DNA of 64,000 nucleotides from Acidimicrobiia bacterium (GCA_035948415.1 DASZJD010000009.1:1-64000), one strand, 5' to 3'. Numbered from the stretch's first letter, positions 34,976-43,775 are shown. Notes: a model not told the origin generated them from the sequence alone. Translations and numbers: made by a program.

Positions 34976-37900
34976 GTGATCGCGGCCCGCCGAGTTGGTC
35001 CCGCGATCCTCGCGATCGTGATCGACGCCGCCGTCGGGCGGTACCTCCCGGGCGGCGTGGTGGTGCGAGGCGCGGTCGTCGTGCTGCTGGCGATCGTGGC
35101 GCTGGCCCTGGCGCCGCGCCGTTGGGATCCGGTGATCGTCGGGCTGGCGGTGGTGGCGTTCGCGACCGCGGCGTGGCACGTGCCCGGCGGCGTCCTGGTG
35201 CAGGGCATGATCATCGGCGCGCTGACGTCGCTGCTGGCGTTGGGCCTGGCGCTGGTCTGGCGGGCCAACCGGGTCATCAACTTCGCCGCCGGAGACCTCG
35301 GGGCCGTGCCGGCCACGCTCGCCGTGCTCTTGACCATCAGCACCGTGGCCGCGAGCTGGTGGCTGGCCCTCGCCGCCGGGCTCGTGATGGCGCTGGTCGT
35401 CGGCGCGGCGGTCGAGCTGCTCCTGGTCCGGCGGTTCGCGAGGTCGCCACGGCTCGTGCTCAGCGTGGCCACGATCGGGATCGCCCAGGTCCTGGCGGCC
35501 GGCTCCCTCCTCCTCCCGCGCTACTTCACGGTCCGGACCGGCACGATCCCGCAGCCCTTCAACCTGCACCTGACGATCGACCCGATCGTGTTCGGCGGCG
35601 CCGACATCGTCGCGGTCGCCACCGTGCCGCTCGTCCTCGTCGGGCTGGCCCTCTTCCTGCGGCGCAGCGACGTCGGGATCGCCGTCCGCGCCGGGGCCGA
35701 CCGGGCCGACCGGGCCGCGTCGCTCGGCGTCCCCATCCGCCGGCTCCAGACCGTGGTCTGGGTCCTGGCCGCGGTGCTCGGGTTCCTCGCCGTGTTCCTC
35801 CGGTCGTCGATCCTCGGCCCGCCGATCGGGCAGGTCCCGGCGGGCGGCATCGGGCCGGCGGTGCTCGGGCCGGCGCTGCTCCTGCGGGCGCTCGCCGCGG
35901 CCGTCGTCGGGCGTATGGAGCGGCTCCCCACCGTGGTCGGCGCCGCGGTGGTGCTCGGCATCGTCGAGCAGTCGGTCGTGTGGCACTGGCACGAGCAGGC
36001 GTACGTCGACCCGGTGCTGTTCATCATCGTCGTCGTGGGCGTCCTGGCGACCGGCGGGACGTCGATCGGGCGCGTCCGCGAGGGAGAGGTCTCGACGTGG
36101 CAGGCCGCCCGCGAGGTCCGCCCGGTCCCGCGCGAGCTCCGTCGCCTGCCCGAGGTGCGCGTCGCGAGGGCGGTGCTCGCGGTCGGCGTCGCCGCCCTGC
36201 TCCTGGCCGTGCCCGCGTTCCTCTCCGCCAGCAAGCTGGGCCTGGCCGCGGCGATCCTCATCTTCGGCATCATCGGCGTGTCCCTCGTGGTGCTCACCGG
36301 CTGGGCCGGTCAGGTGAGCCTCGGCCAGGTCGCGTTCGTCGGGATCGGCGCCGCGGTCTCGGGCGCGATCACGGCGCGGCTCGGGTGGGATCTCGCGTTC
36401 GGGCTGCTCCTGGCCGGTCTCGTCGGCGCCGCCGTCGCCGTGGTGGTGGGCCTGCCCGCGATCCGCCGGCGCGGACTGACCCTGGCCGTCACCTCGCTCG
36501 CGTTCGCGCTCATGACGTCCGACTACCTCTTGAACCGAACCTTCTTCGGCGAGGGCACGACGATCAACTGGCTGCCGGCGACCCGGATCACCCGTCCGCC
36601 CCTGTTCGGGGCGATCGCCATCGACACCGACACTCGCTTCTACTACCTCTGCCTGGTCGGGCTCGCGGTCGCGGTCGCGATGGCGTACGGGGTTCGGCGG
36701 AGCCGCACCGGGCGGGCGATCATCGCCATGCGCGAGAACGAGCGGGCGGCCGAGGCGTTCGGAGTGAGCGTCCGCCGCCTCACCGTCTTCGCCCTGGCGT
36801 TCTCGGGGTTCCTCGCCGCGTTCGCGGGCGCGCTCTTCGTGTACCAGCAGTCGGGCCTGGATCCGAGCCCCTACCAGCCGGCGGCCAGCCTCGAGGTCTT
36901 CGCGATGACCGTCATCGGCGGGCTGGGATCCATCCCGGGCGCGGTGATCGGCGCCACGTACGTGCGCGGCGTCGACTACTTCCTGGCGTCGCAGTGGCAG
37001 ATCCTGGCGACTGGGGTGGGCCTGCTCGCGGTCCTGCTCGTCCTGCCTGGGGGTCTCGGCGCCGCCCTCGCCGACGCCCGCGACGCCCTGCTCCGTCGCG
37101 TCGCCGCCCGCCGCTCGCTCGCCATCGGCTCGTTCACCGACGAGACCCCGGAGGTGGGCGACGCGCCCCCGGCGGCGGCGGGGCTCGCCGCCGCGCCCCG
37201 CCGCGACGACCGCCGGCTCCGACTCGTCGTCGACGCCGTCGACGTCCGCTATGACGGCGTCCAGGTGCTGTTCGGCGCGCACCTCGAGGTCGCGGCCGGC
37301 GAGATCGTCGCCCTGCTCGGCACCAACGGCGCTGGGAAGTCCACGCTCGTGCGGGCCGCGGCCGGCCTCGTCCCGTGCGACCACGGCGAGGTGCGGCTGG
37401 ACGGCGAGGACCTGACCCGGCTGCGCGCCGATCAGATCGCGCATCGCGGCGTGGCAACCATGCCGGGCGGCGCCGCGACGTTCCCGTCCCTCACCGTCGC
37501 CGAGCATCTGCGGCTCGCGGCCTGGACCTTGCGGCACCGACCCGACGAGGCGCGCGCGGCGCGGGCCGCGGCCCTCGACCACTTTCCGATGTTGCGAGAG
37601 CGCCTGGCGGAGACCGCGGGGAACCTCAGCGGTGGCCAGCAGCAGATGCTGGCGCTGGCGATGGCGCTGGTCGGCTCGCCGCGCGTCCTGCTCATCGACG
37701 AGCTGTCGCTCGGGCTGGCGCCGGCGGTGGTGGCGTCGCTGCTCGACGTCGTCCGGGCCGTCGCCGCGGCCGGCACCGCCGTCGTGATCGTCGAGCAGTC
37801 GGCCGAGCTGGCCCTCTCGTTCGCCGACCGAGCCTCGTTCATGGAGAAGGGCCGCATCCGCTTCGAGGGGCCGTGCGACGAGCTGCGCGGCCGGCCCGAC

Positions 37901-38815
37901 CTGCTCCGGTCGGTGTTCCTCGCCGGCATCTCGGTCACGGGCGTCGCCGCTCGCGCCGCCGCGCCGGCGGCGCCCCGCGACGGGCACCGCCTCGAGGTGC
38001 GAGGGCTCACGAAGCACTTCGGCGGCATCGTCGCCCTCGACGACGTCTCCTTCACGGTCGAGCCGGCCGAGGTCGTCGGGATCCTCGGGCCGAACGGCGC
38101 CGGCAAGACCACCCTCTTCGACGTCGTCAGCGGGTTCGAGCGACCGGAGCACGGGTCGGTCGCGCTCGTCGCCGCCGACGGGCGTCGCGTCGACCTGGTC
38201 CACCGCAGCCCGTCGGGTCGCGCCCGCGAGGGCCTCGGGCGCTCCTTCCAGGACGCCCGCCTGTTCCCGGCCCTCACCGTCGCCGAGACGATCGCGGTGG
38301 CGCTCGAGGATTCGATCGAGGTACGCGATCCCGTCGCCGCCGCGCTGTGGCTGCCCGCCGTGGCCACCTCCGAGCGCGACGCCCGTGATCGGGTCGACGA
38401 GCTCCTCGAGCTGTTCCGCCTCGGGGGCTTCGCCGACAAGTTCGTGCGCGAGCTCTCGACCGGCAGCCGACGGATCGTGGATCTGGCCGCCGTCGCGGCG
38501 CAGCACCCCGACGTCCTGCTGCTCGACGAGCCCTCGAGCGGCATCGCGCAGAAGGAAGCCGACGAGCTCGCGCCCCTCCTGCTCCGGGTCCGCGACGACC
38601 TCGGCGCCAGCCTCGTGGTCATCGAGCACGACCTGCCCTTCCTGCGTCGGGTGGCGAGCCGTTGGGTCGCCCTCGACCTCGGCGCGGTCATCGCCACCGG
38701 CAGCCCCGACGAGGTGACGGCCGATCCGGCGGTCGTCGCCGCGTACCTCGGCCGCGACCGGGGCCAGACCCGCGACCCCGAGCCGATCTCGACCGACCGA
38801 GGCCCGGAGCGGTGA
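34976..38815 (+). CDS. Four-domain ABC importer: LivH-LivM-LivF-LivG single-chain fusion
   Basis: A 1,279-residue protein. Order: N-terminal extension with two hydrophobic segments (1-70); LivH permease (about 73-360, RANRVINFAAGDLG); LivM permease (about 400-690, GWAGQVSLGQVAFVGIG); LivF ATPase (about 750-985: Walker A GTNGAGKST at 782-790, signature LSGGQQQ, Walker B VLLIDELSLG, switch VIVEQS); LivG ATPase (about 1,000-1,260: Walker A GPNGAGKTT near 1,038, signature LSTGSRR, Walker B VLLLDEPSSG, H-loop IEHD). The whole import machine except the receptor is one chain, with one copy of each module. The receptor is probably the anchored SBP at 39183. The frame is uninterrupted. A long open frame on the opposite strand is a shadow. 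Confidence 0.92.
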   Translation: MIAARRVGPAILAIVIDAAVGRYLPGGVVVRGAVVVLLAIVALALAPRRWDPVIVGLAVVAFATAAWHVPGGVLVQGMIIGALTSLLALGLALVWRANRVINFAAGDLGAVPATLAVLLTISTVAASWWLALAAGLVMALVVGAAVELLLVRRFARSPRLVLSVATIGIAQVLAAGSLLLPRYFTVRTGTIPQPFNLHLTIDPIVFGGADIVAVATVPLVLVGLALFLRRSDVGIAVRAGADRADRAASLGVPIRRLQTVVWVLAAVLGFLAVFLRSSILGPPIGQVPAGGIGPAVLGPALLLRALAAAVVGRMERLPTVVGAAVVLGIVEQSVVWHWHEQAYVDPVLFIIVVVGVLATGGTSIGRVREGEVSTWQAAREVRPVPRELRRLPEVRVARAVLAVGVAALLLAVPAFLSASKLGLAAAILIFGIIGVSLVVLTGWAGQVSLGQVAFVGIGAAVSGAITARLGWDLAFGLLLAGLVGAAVAVVVGLPAIRRRGLTLAVTSLAFALMTSDYLLNRTFFGEGTTINWLPATRITRPPLFGAIAIDTDTRFYYLCLVGLAVAVAMAYGVRRSRTGRAIIAMRENERAAEAFGVSVRRLTVFALAFSGFLAAFAGALFVYQQSGLDPSPYQPAASLEVFAMTVIGGLGSIPGAVIGATYVRGVDYFLASQWQILATGVGLLAVLLVLPGGLGAALADARDALLRRVAARRSLAIGSFTDETPEVGDAPPAAAGLAAAPRRDDRRLRLVVDAVDVRYDGVQVLFGAHLEVAAGEIVALLGTNGAGKSTLVRAAAGLVPCDHGEVRLDGEDLTRLRADQIAHRGVATMPGGAATFPSLTVAEHLRLAAWTLRHRPDEARAARAAALDHFPMLRERLAETAGNLSGGQQQMLALAMALVGSPRVLLIDELSLGLAPAVVASLLDVVRAVAAAGTAVVIVEQSAELALSFADRASFMEKGRIRFEGPCDELRGRPDLLRSVFLAGISVTGVAARAAAPAAPRDGHRLEVRGLTKHFGGIVALDDVSFTVEPAEVVGILGPNGAGKTTLFDVVSGFERPEHGSVALVAADGRRVDLVHRSPSGRAREGLGRSFQDARLFPALTVAETIAVALEDSIEVRDPVAAALWLPAVATSERDARDRVDELLELFRLGGFADKFVRELSTGSRRIVDLAAVAAQHPDVLLLDEPSSGIAQKEADELAPLLLRVRDDLGASLVVIEHDLPFLRRVASRWVALDLGAVIATGSPDEVTADPAVVAAYLGRDRGQTRDPEPISTDRGPER

Positions 38816-38986
38816 CCACGCGGCGACGTCCCGCGCCGACGCTGGCCTGACGCTGCCGACGGACGCGGCCGTGCTAGCCCGTAGGCACGACCGACGCCGC
38901 GGGTCCATGGCTCGCGCCACCGCCGACGGGACCGGACCGACCTGCCGAGGAGTGACGGAGCCGACCTTGCGGGTACACCAGCCCTC
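38816..38986. other. Intergenic region after the LivHMFG fusion
   Basis: Together with the doubtful small frame that follows, this leaves about 370 bp between the importer and its SBP. No hairpin with a T-run, repeat or convincing -10 box was recognised. Confidence 0.3.
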
Positions 38987-39190
38987 ATGAACGAACTGCA
39001 GCCGGACCGGCCGCGGGTGACGGCGTCCATCGTCGCCCGCCGCGGCGGGGCTCCCGCACCTCCGGGCGCCTGGAAGCGGCCGCCGACGCCGGACCCACGC
39101 CGCCCCGACCGTTCCGGCGCGGTGACCCGCCTCGCCCCGCGCCCGGCCCGGGACGCGACGCCGGCCGACCCCTCGCGCCGCCGTGGCTGA
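38987..39190 (+). CDS. Doubtful 67-residue ORF overlapping the SBP start
   Basis: From ATG 38987 a Pro/Arg-rich frame runs to a TGA that overlaps the first 8 nt of the SBP gene. There is no SD and no recognisable domain. If translated it could couple translation to the SBP; it may equally be a chance frame in GC-rich DNA. Confidence 0.2.
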   Translation: MNELQPDRPRVTASIVARRGGAPAPPGAWKRPPTPDPRRPDRSGAVTRLAPRPARDATPADPSRRRG

Positions 39191-40880
39191 GGCGCGCCGA
39201 CGGGGGGGCCCGTCCCGGCGCACCATCCTGACCCGGTACCTGCCGATCGTCGCGGTGGTCGCCGTGATCGGGATCGTCGCCGCGGTGGTCAGCAGCGGCG
39301 GCGGGGGCGGGAAGTCGACGACGACGACCGCTCCGACCAAGGGCCTGCCCCTGACGTTCGACGAGGCCCAGGCACGCGGCGTGCACGTGAACTGGGGGCC
39401 GAAGTGCGACACGAGCACCGGCCGGGTGGCCGTCCCGCTGTCGTACGCGCCGCCGTGCATCCAGCCGCGGAACGGCGGCAACAACGGCGGCGCGACGGCG
39501 CCCGGCGTGACCGCGGACACGATCACGATCGCCCTCTACCAGTCGCAGCCCGACCCGTTGGCGGAGGCGGCGCTCCAGCAGAGCGGCAGCGACGAGAGCC
39601 TGGCCGCCGAGGCGCGCACCGTGCAGGCGTATGTCGACTTCTTCCAGTCGCACTACGAGACCTACGGCCGCCGGATCCGCGTCGTCCCGATCCGGGCCAG
39701 CGGCACGCCCGACGACGACGTCTCGGCCAAGGCCGACGCCGACCGGGTGGCGAACGAGGTGCACGCGTTCGCGTCGTTCGGGGGACCGAGCCTGACCAGC
39801 GCCTACGCCGACGAGCTGGCGTCGAAGGGCGTCCTCTGCCTCGGCGAGTGCGTGCTCGCCGAGACGAGCTCGTTCCTCCAGTCGCGCGCCCCCTACGTGT
39901 GGCCGTCCCTCGCCGCGCCGGACCAGGCCGCCCTCCCCTGGGCCCAGTTCGTGACCAGCCAGCTCAGCGGCCGCCCCGCCGCCCACGCCGGCGACCCGAA
40001 GCTCCGCGCCCAGCGGCGGGTCTTCGGCGACGTGCGCTTCGACGACGGCACCGGGATCTTCGACGCGACGTACAAGCAGTTCGCCCACACGCTGGCCGCG
40101 AAGCACACGAAGATCGCGGTGGACCTCAAGTACCAGCTCGACCTCACCCAGGCCCAGGCGATCTCGCGGACGCTCATCGCGTCGCTGAAGACGGCCCACG
40201 TGACCACCGTGTTCGTGGCCGCCGACCCGGTCTTCCCCCAGTTCCTCACCAAGGAGGCGACCGCCCAGGGCTACTTCCCGGAGTGGGTCGTGCTCGGCTA
40301 CGCGTACACCGACACCGCCGTGTTCGGCCGCCAGTACGACCAGCGGCAGTGGGCCCACGCCTTCGGCGTCTCGCTGCTCCCGGCCCGCACCGACGACTCC
40401 GTCGACCAGCTGGCCACCATCTTGAGCTGGCAGACGGGCCGCCCGCCCGAAGCGAAGACGTTCCGGGTCCTCGTCCAGGCGCCCCTGATCTTCTTCACGG
40501 GCGTGCACCTGGCCGGGCCGCACCTCACCGCGGCCAGCTTCCGCGACGGCCTCTTCCGCTATCCCGCCACCCGGCCGCTCGTGCCGACGCTGCTGCACAC
40601 GTCGTGGGGCCGCCACGGGATCTGGCCCGGCACCGACTACACGTGGGGCGACGACCTCACCGTGATCTGGTGGGACCCGAACGTCAGCGGCCCGGACGAG
40701 GTCGGCAACCAGGGTCGCGGGCTCTACCGCTACGCGCTCGCCGGCCGCCGCTACCTCCCCGGGCAGTGGCCAGCCGACGTCGGCCTCTTCGACGTGGGGC
40801 ACTCGATCACGGTGCTCCACGCCCTCAGCGGCGACGAGCGTCCGCCGAGCTACCCGTCGCCAGCCTCAGGGACCCGCTGA
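39183..40880 (+). CDS. Membrane-anchored ABC-type substrate-binding protein
   Basis: A 565-residue SBP: basic N-terminus, one TM (about 18-40, YLPIVAVVAVIGIVAAVVSS), a Gly/Ser/Thr linker, then an enlarged type I periplasmic-binding domain (starts near TADTITIALYQSQPDPL). It has paired cysteines (CDTS/PPCIQP and LCLGEC). There is no lipobox, so it stays tethered by its N-terminus. The domain is about 100 residues longer than usual LivK. It lies about 370 bp downstream of the LivHMFG fusion on the same strand and is the best candidate receptor. GTG 39183 lacks an SD. Its 3' end overlaps the convergent acetyltransferase gene by 31 bp. Confidence 0.82.
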   Translation: MAEARRRGGPSRRTILTRYLPIVAVVAVIGIVAAVVSSGGGGGKSTTTTAPTKGLPLTFDEAQARGVHVNWGPKCDTSTGRVAVPLSYAPPCIQPRNGGNNGGATAPGVTADTITIALYQSQPDPLAEAALQQSGSDESLAAEARTVQAYVDFFQSHYETYGRRIRVVPIRASGTPDDDVSAKADADRVANEVHAFASFGGPSLTSAYADELASKGVLCLGECVLAETSSFLQSRAPYVWPSLAAPDQAALPWAQFVTSQLSGRPAAHAGDPKLRAQRRVFGDVRFDDGTGIFDATYKQFAHTLAAKHTKIAVDLKYQLDLTQAQAISRTLIASLKTAHVTTVFVAADPVFPQFLTKEATAQGYFPEWVVLGYAYTDTAVFGRQYDQRQWAHAFGVSLLPARTDDSVDQLATILSWQTGRPPEAKTFRVLVQAPLIFFTGVHLAGPHLTAASFRDGLFRYPATRPLVPTLLHTSWGRHGIWPGTDYTWGDDLTVIWWDPNVSGPDEVGNQGRGLYRYALAGRRYLPGQWPADVGLFDVGHSITVLHALSGDERPPSYPSPASGTR

Positions 40881-41527
40881 TCGGTCGCGTCGCGCACCAC
40901 GCGGGCGGGGTTGCCGACGGCCACGCTGAAGTCGGGCAAGGCGCCGGTCACGACGGACCCGGCGCCGACGACGACGTGGCGGCCGACCGTGGCGCCCGGG
41001 AGCACGATGGTGCCGTGCCCGAGCCAGGACCCCGCGCCGATGCGGACGGGCTGGGGCGGCGCGAACTGCTGGCCGATCGGCGCGGTCGGGTCCTGGTAGC
41101 CGTGGTTGGCGTCGGTGATGTACACGTGGTGCCCGGTGAAGACGTCGTCGCCGATGTCGATGCGCTCGTGCCCGACGATCCCGCTGCCCTTCCCGATGAG
41201 ACAGCGGTCCCCGATCGACACCACCGCCGCGCCCCCGAGCTCCTGGGTCGGTGACACGCCCGCCGACAGCGTGGCGTAGGGGCCGACCACCGTGGCGGCG
41301 CCGAGCTCGATGTAGCGCTCGCCGAACAGCGCCGCCACCGGGAAGCAGATCGCGCTCCCGGCGCCGAAGGCGCGGAAGCGGCGGGCCCGGGCGCTGTCGG
41401 GCCGGATCGTGGCCCAGTCGGTGAGGAGCTCCCACGCCGCGTCGAGCAGGTCCCCGACGAGCCGACGCCCCCGCGACGGGTGGGCCGGCCGCGGGGCCCC
41501 GTCTCCCGCTCGGTCCGGGGTGGTCAC
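40850..41527 (-). CDS. Acyltransferase with left-handed beta-helix (hexapeptide repeats)
   Basis: A 225-residue protein whose middle and C-terminal parts are hexapeptide repeats (VVGPYATLSAGV, IVGHERIDIGDD, GTIVLPGATVGRHVVVGAGSVVTG) with the acceptor-site His in TGHHVYITDANHGY. It is typical of maltose O-acetyltransferase/NodL or colanic-acid acyltransferases. Probably transfers an acetyl group to a sugar or small molecule as a trimer. The GTG start overlaps the stop of a 62-residue membrane protein gene (GTGA). Its last 31 bp overlap the 3' end of the convergent SBP gene. Confidence 0.85.
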   Translation of the reverse strand: MTTPDRAGDGAPRPAHPSRGRRLVGDLLDAAWELLTDWATIRPDSARARRFRAFGAGSAICFPVAALFGERYIELGAATVVGPYATLSAGVSPTQELGGAAVVSIGDRCLIGKGSGIVGHERIDIGDDVFTGHHVYITDANHGYQDPTAPIGQQFAPPQPVRIGAGSWLGHGTIVLPGATVGRHVVVGAGSVVTGALPDFSVAVGNPARVVRDATDQRVPEAGDG

Positions 41528-41712
41528 CGCTGCCAGCCCTGCGGCCGCAGCCGCTGCTCGCGGGCCGCGGCGCGCAGGCGCCGGAACATGACGGCGACGC
41601 CGACGATCGCCAGCACGCCGAGGGTCACCACCGCGGCGACGAGCACCGGCGGCCACGTGGGATCCATCCGCTCGGCCGCCGCGCCGAGCGGGACGGCGAC
41701 GGCGGCGAGCAT
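41524..41712 (-). CDS. Small two-TM membrane protein
   Basis: A 62-residue protein with two hydrophobic segments (LAAVAVPLGAAA; VLVAAVVTLGVLAIVGVAVMF) and a basic C-terminal tail (RRLRAAAREQRLRP). ATG 41712 is preceded by TACAGT at leaderless spacing. The stop overlaps the acetyltransferase GTG, implying a two-gene operon. It may be an accessory membrane subunit or chance small protein; no family recognised. Confidence 0.5.
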   Translation of the reverse strand: MLAAVAVPLGAAAERMDPTWPPVLVAAVVTLGVLAIVGVAVMFRRLRAAAREQRLRPQGWQR

Positions 41713-41718
41713 GGCCGG

Positions 41719-41724
41719 ACTGTA
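41719..41724 (-). promoter_or_regulatory. Leaderless -10 box (TACAGT) for the small membrane protein
   Basis: TACAGT on the minus strand lies exactly 6 nt before ATG 41712, with no SD; supports the short start for this small gene. Confidence 0.45.
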
Positions 41725-41806
41725 GGCGGCCGGTCCGCTCGGGCCGCGCGGTCCCTTGTCGGGAGCGCCGCGCCCGGGCAGGATGCTCGCGAACCGGAGG
41801 GGGGCG

Positions 41807-42382
41807 ATGGCGGCATCGGCACCGGTCAGGGCCGGCGTCTCGACGACCACGAAGCTGCTGGTCATCCTGGTGGCGGGCGCCGCGGTGTCGGTGGCGCTCG
41901 GCGTCTACGCCAACGAGCACACCGCCACCGGGGAGCGGCCGTACACCCTCTTCTTCAGCGGGACCATCCAGCTCAAGGTCTGGTTCGCGACCGCAGCCGT
42001 GGCGCTGGCGTGCGTACAGCTGCTCCTCGCCGCCCGGCTCTACGACAAGATCTCGATCCCCCGCCGCGCCCCGGCGTGGCTCGGCGACGCGCACCGCCTC
42101 GTCGGCACGTTCACGTTCGCGCTGACGCTGCCGGTCGCCTACGCGTGTCTGTGGGCGCTGGGCTTCCAGTCGGGCAGCACCCGGGTGCTGCTCCACGGCC
42201 TCCTCGGCTGCGTCTTCTACGGGGCCTTCGCCGTCAAGGTGCTCGTCGTCCGGACCCGCGGGCTGCCAGGCTGGGCCATCCCGGTGGCCGGCGGGCTCCT
42301 GTTCGCCGCGCTCGTCGGGCTCTTCCTGACCAGCAGCGTCTGGTTCTTCACGTCGTCGTCCGCGGCCCGGCCGATGTTCTGA
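41807..42382 (+). CDS. DUF6529-like integral membrane protein
   Basis: A 191-residue protein with about four or five TM segments (KLLVILVAGAAVSVALGVYA; LKVWFATAAVALACVQLLLA; LVGTFTFALTLPVAYACLWAL; HGLLGCVFYGAFAVKVLVV; VAGGLLFAALVGLFLTSSVWFF). Conserved His (DAHRLVG, LLHGLLG) face what could be a heme- or quinone-like site. I associate it with the DUF6529 family, which occurs next to c-type cytochromes in actinobacteria; that match is from memory. ATG 41807 has GGAGG 6 nt upstream. The cytochrome c gene starts 1 nt after its stop, so the two almost certainly work together in electron transfer. Confidence 0.7.
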   Translation: MAASAPVRAGVSTTTKLLVILVAGAAVSVALGVYANEHTATGERPYTLFFSGTIQLKVWFATAAVALACVQLLLAARLYDKISIPRRAPAWLGDAHRLVGTFTFALTLPVAYACLWALGFQSGSTRVLLHGLLGCVFYGAFAVKVLVVRTRGLPGWAIPVAGGLLFAALVGLFLTSSVWFFTSSSAARPMF

Positions 42383-42383
42383 C

Positions 42384-42725
42384 GTGTTCCGCTGGGTCGT
42401 CAACGCCGCCGAGACGCTCGCCGCCGTGGGGGTCGTCGTGGTCGTGGTCTTCCTGTTCGCCAACGAGCCCGGCACGGCCAGCGCGGGCTCGCCGGGGGCG
42501 CGCATCTTCCAGGCCGACTGCGCCAGCTGCCACGGCGCCAGCGGGGAGGGGGTCGTCGGGCCCCGGCTGGCCGGTGGCGTGGTCGTCCGCCGCTTCCCGA
42601 ACGAGGCCGACCAGATCGCCTTCGTCGCCGCCGGGCGAGGCGCGATGCCCGCCTTCGGGGCAACCCTCAGCCCGGTCGAGCTCCGGCAGGTCGTCGACTA
42701 CACGCGCACGGGGCTCGGCAAGTAG
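42384..42725 (+). CDS. Membrane-anchored c-type cytochrome
   Basis: A 113-residue class I cytochrome c: N-terminal TM anchor (about 9-26), then heme-binding C46-A-S-C49-H50 and the distal ligand M88 in GAMPAFG. The heme domain is short, like cbb3-type or alcohol-dehydrogenase-associated cytochromes. The GTG start lies 1 nt after the stop of the DUF6529-like gene, and the next GTG follows its TAG directly. Together they form a compact redox operon. The oxidase or dehydrogenase partner is not in the window. Confidence 0.88.
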   Translation: MFRWVVNAAETLAAVGVVVVVVFLFANEPGTASAGSPGARIFQADCASCHGASGEGVVGPRLAGGVVVRRFPNEADQIAFVAAGRGAMPAFGATLSPVELRQVVDYTRTGLGK

Positions 42726-43775
42726 GTGTTCGCGCCGGCGCCGATCCGCATCGGGTTGCTCTTCGACTTCCCGCAGCGCGACGGCGGTGACGACTTCGAG
42801 GCGTCCCTGCGACGCGGCGTCGATGAGGTCGCCGGCGAGGGTCGCCTCGACCGCGACGTCGAGTTCCTGCGGGTCGAGGCGACCGGCCTGCCGATCGGCA
42901 CCGAGCACGCCCTCGTCGGCGGGTTCCGCGACCTGGACGCCGCCGGCTGCCTGGCGGTCGTCGGCCCCTCGATCAGCGACAACGGCCTCGTGGTCGCCCC
43001 GCTGGCCGACGCCGCCGGCCTCTCGTGCCTCAACTACACCGGCGGCGAGCGCACCCGGGGCCGCTGCGGCTTCCACTACCAGGTGGGGTCGCTCGAGGAG
43101 GAGCCGGTCGTGCTGGCCCAGCGGCTGGCGGCACGGGGCCTGCGGCGCCCGGCGGTCGTCTTCGACCGCTCGCCGGTGGGACGCCGCTACGCCGAGTGCT
43201 TCGACGCCGCCACGACCGGCGCCGGGCTCGAGCTGGCCGGGACGGCCGGCATCTCCCCGGTCGCCGAGCAGGTCACCGCGACCCTCGAGCGACTGCGCGC
43301 GCTCGAGCCCGACGCCCTCGTGTACCTCGGGCTCGGCGTGTCGTCCCATCCGGTGGCGGTCGGGCTCGCCGAGCTGGCCTGGGGCGTCCCGGTCGTCGCC
43401 AACTCGGCCCTGCTGTTCGGCTACCTCCGACCCGACTGGCGCGACGCCTGGGCGGGCTGGGAGTACGTGGACGTGGTCGCCGACGACAACGAGCGCCGGC
43501 GCCAGCTCGCCGCCCGGGCCTCCGCGGCCGCCGCCGGGCCGATGGGCTGCGCCGCCCTCGACATGGGCCGGCTCGTCGCCGAGGCGGTCGTGCGCGCCGA
43601 CCACCTGACGCGCGCCGGGCTCCGCGACGGCTTCGAGCGGGTGAAGCGCCTCCCCGCCACCTGCGGGCGGGACGGCACGACGATGGGCTTCGGGCACTTC
43701 GACCACGGGGCCCTGCACGGCGACTACCTCGTGCTCCGCACCTGGGACGGCGGCCGGAGCGTCCAGGTCGACTAG
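42726..43775 (+). CDS. SBP-fold (Peripla_BP_6-like) protein without a signal peptide
   Basis: A 349-residue protein with the type I periplasmic-binding fold from its very start (IRIGLLFDFPQRDGGDDFEASLRRGVDE), and family landmarks CLAVVGPSISDNGL and VFDRSPVGRRYAECF. There is no signal peptide, TM or lipobox, so it is predicted cytosolic unless the true start lies upstream, which the tight packing (GTG directly after the cytochrome TAG) argues against. Cytosolic SBP-fold proteins can act as ligand sensors, as AmiC does. Its operon with a cytochrome c and a DUF6529-like protein is unusual. Ligand unknown. Confidence 0.75.
   Translation: MFAPAPIRIGLLFDFPQRDGGDDFEASLRRGVDEVAGEGRLDRDVEFLRVEATGLPIGTEHALVGGFRDLDAAGCLAVVGPSISDNGLVVAPLADAAGLSCLNYTGGERTRGRCGFHYQVGSLEEEPVVLAQRLAARGLRRPAVVFDRSPVGRRYAECFDAATTGAGLELAGTAGISPVAEQVTATLERLRALEPDALVYLGLGVSSHPVAVGLAELAWGVPVVANSALLFGYLRPDWRDAWAGWEYVDVVADDNERRRQLAARASAAAAGPMGCAALDMGRLVAEAVVRADHLTRAGLRDGFERVKRLPATCGRDGTTMGFGHFDHGALHGDYLVLRTWDGGRSVQVD

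Noticed and set aside
34859-39526. Very long minus-strand open frame (about 1,555 codons) opposite the Liv fusion
   Set aside because: It mirrors the plus-strand importer in another frame, has Arg/Pro/Gly/Asp-biased composition with no domains, and ends inside other genes; it is a shadow of GC-rich coding DNA.
42348-43718. Minus-strand 456-codon frame opposite the cytochrome c/SBP operon
   Set aside because: Low-complexity shadow composition; the plus-strand genes have clear heme and binding-fold motifs and tight spacing.
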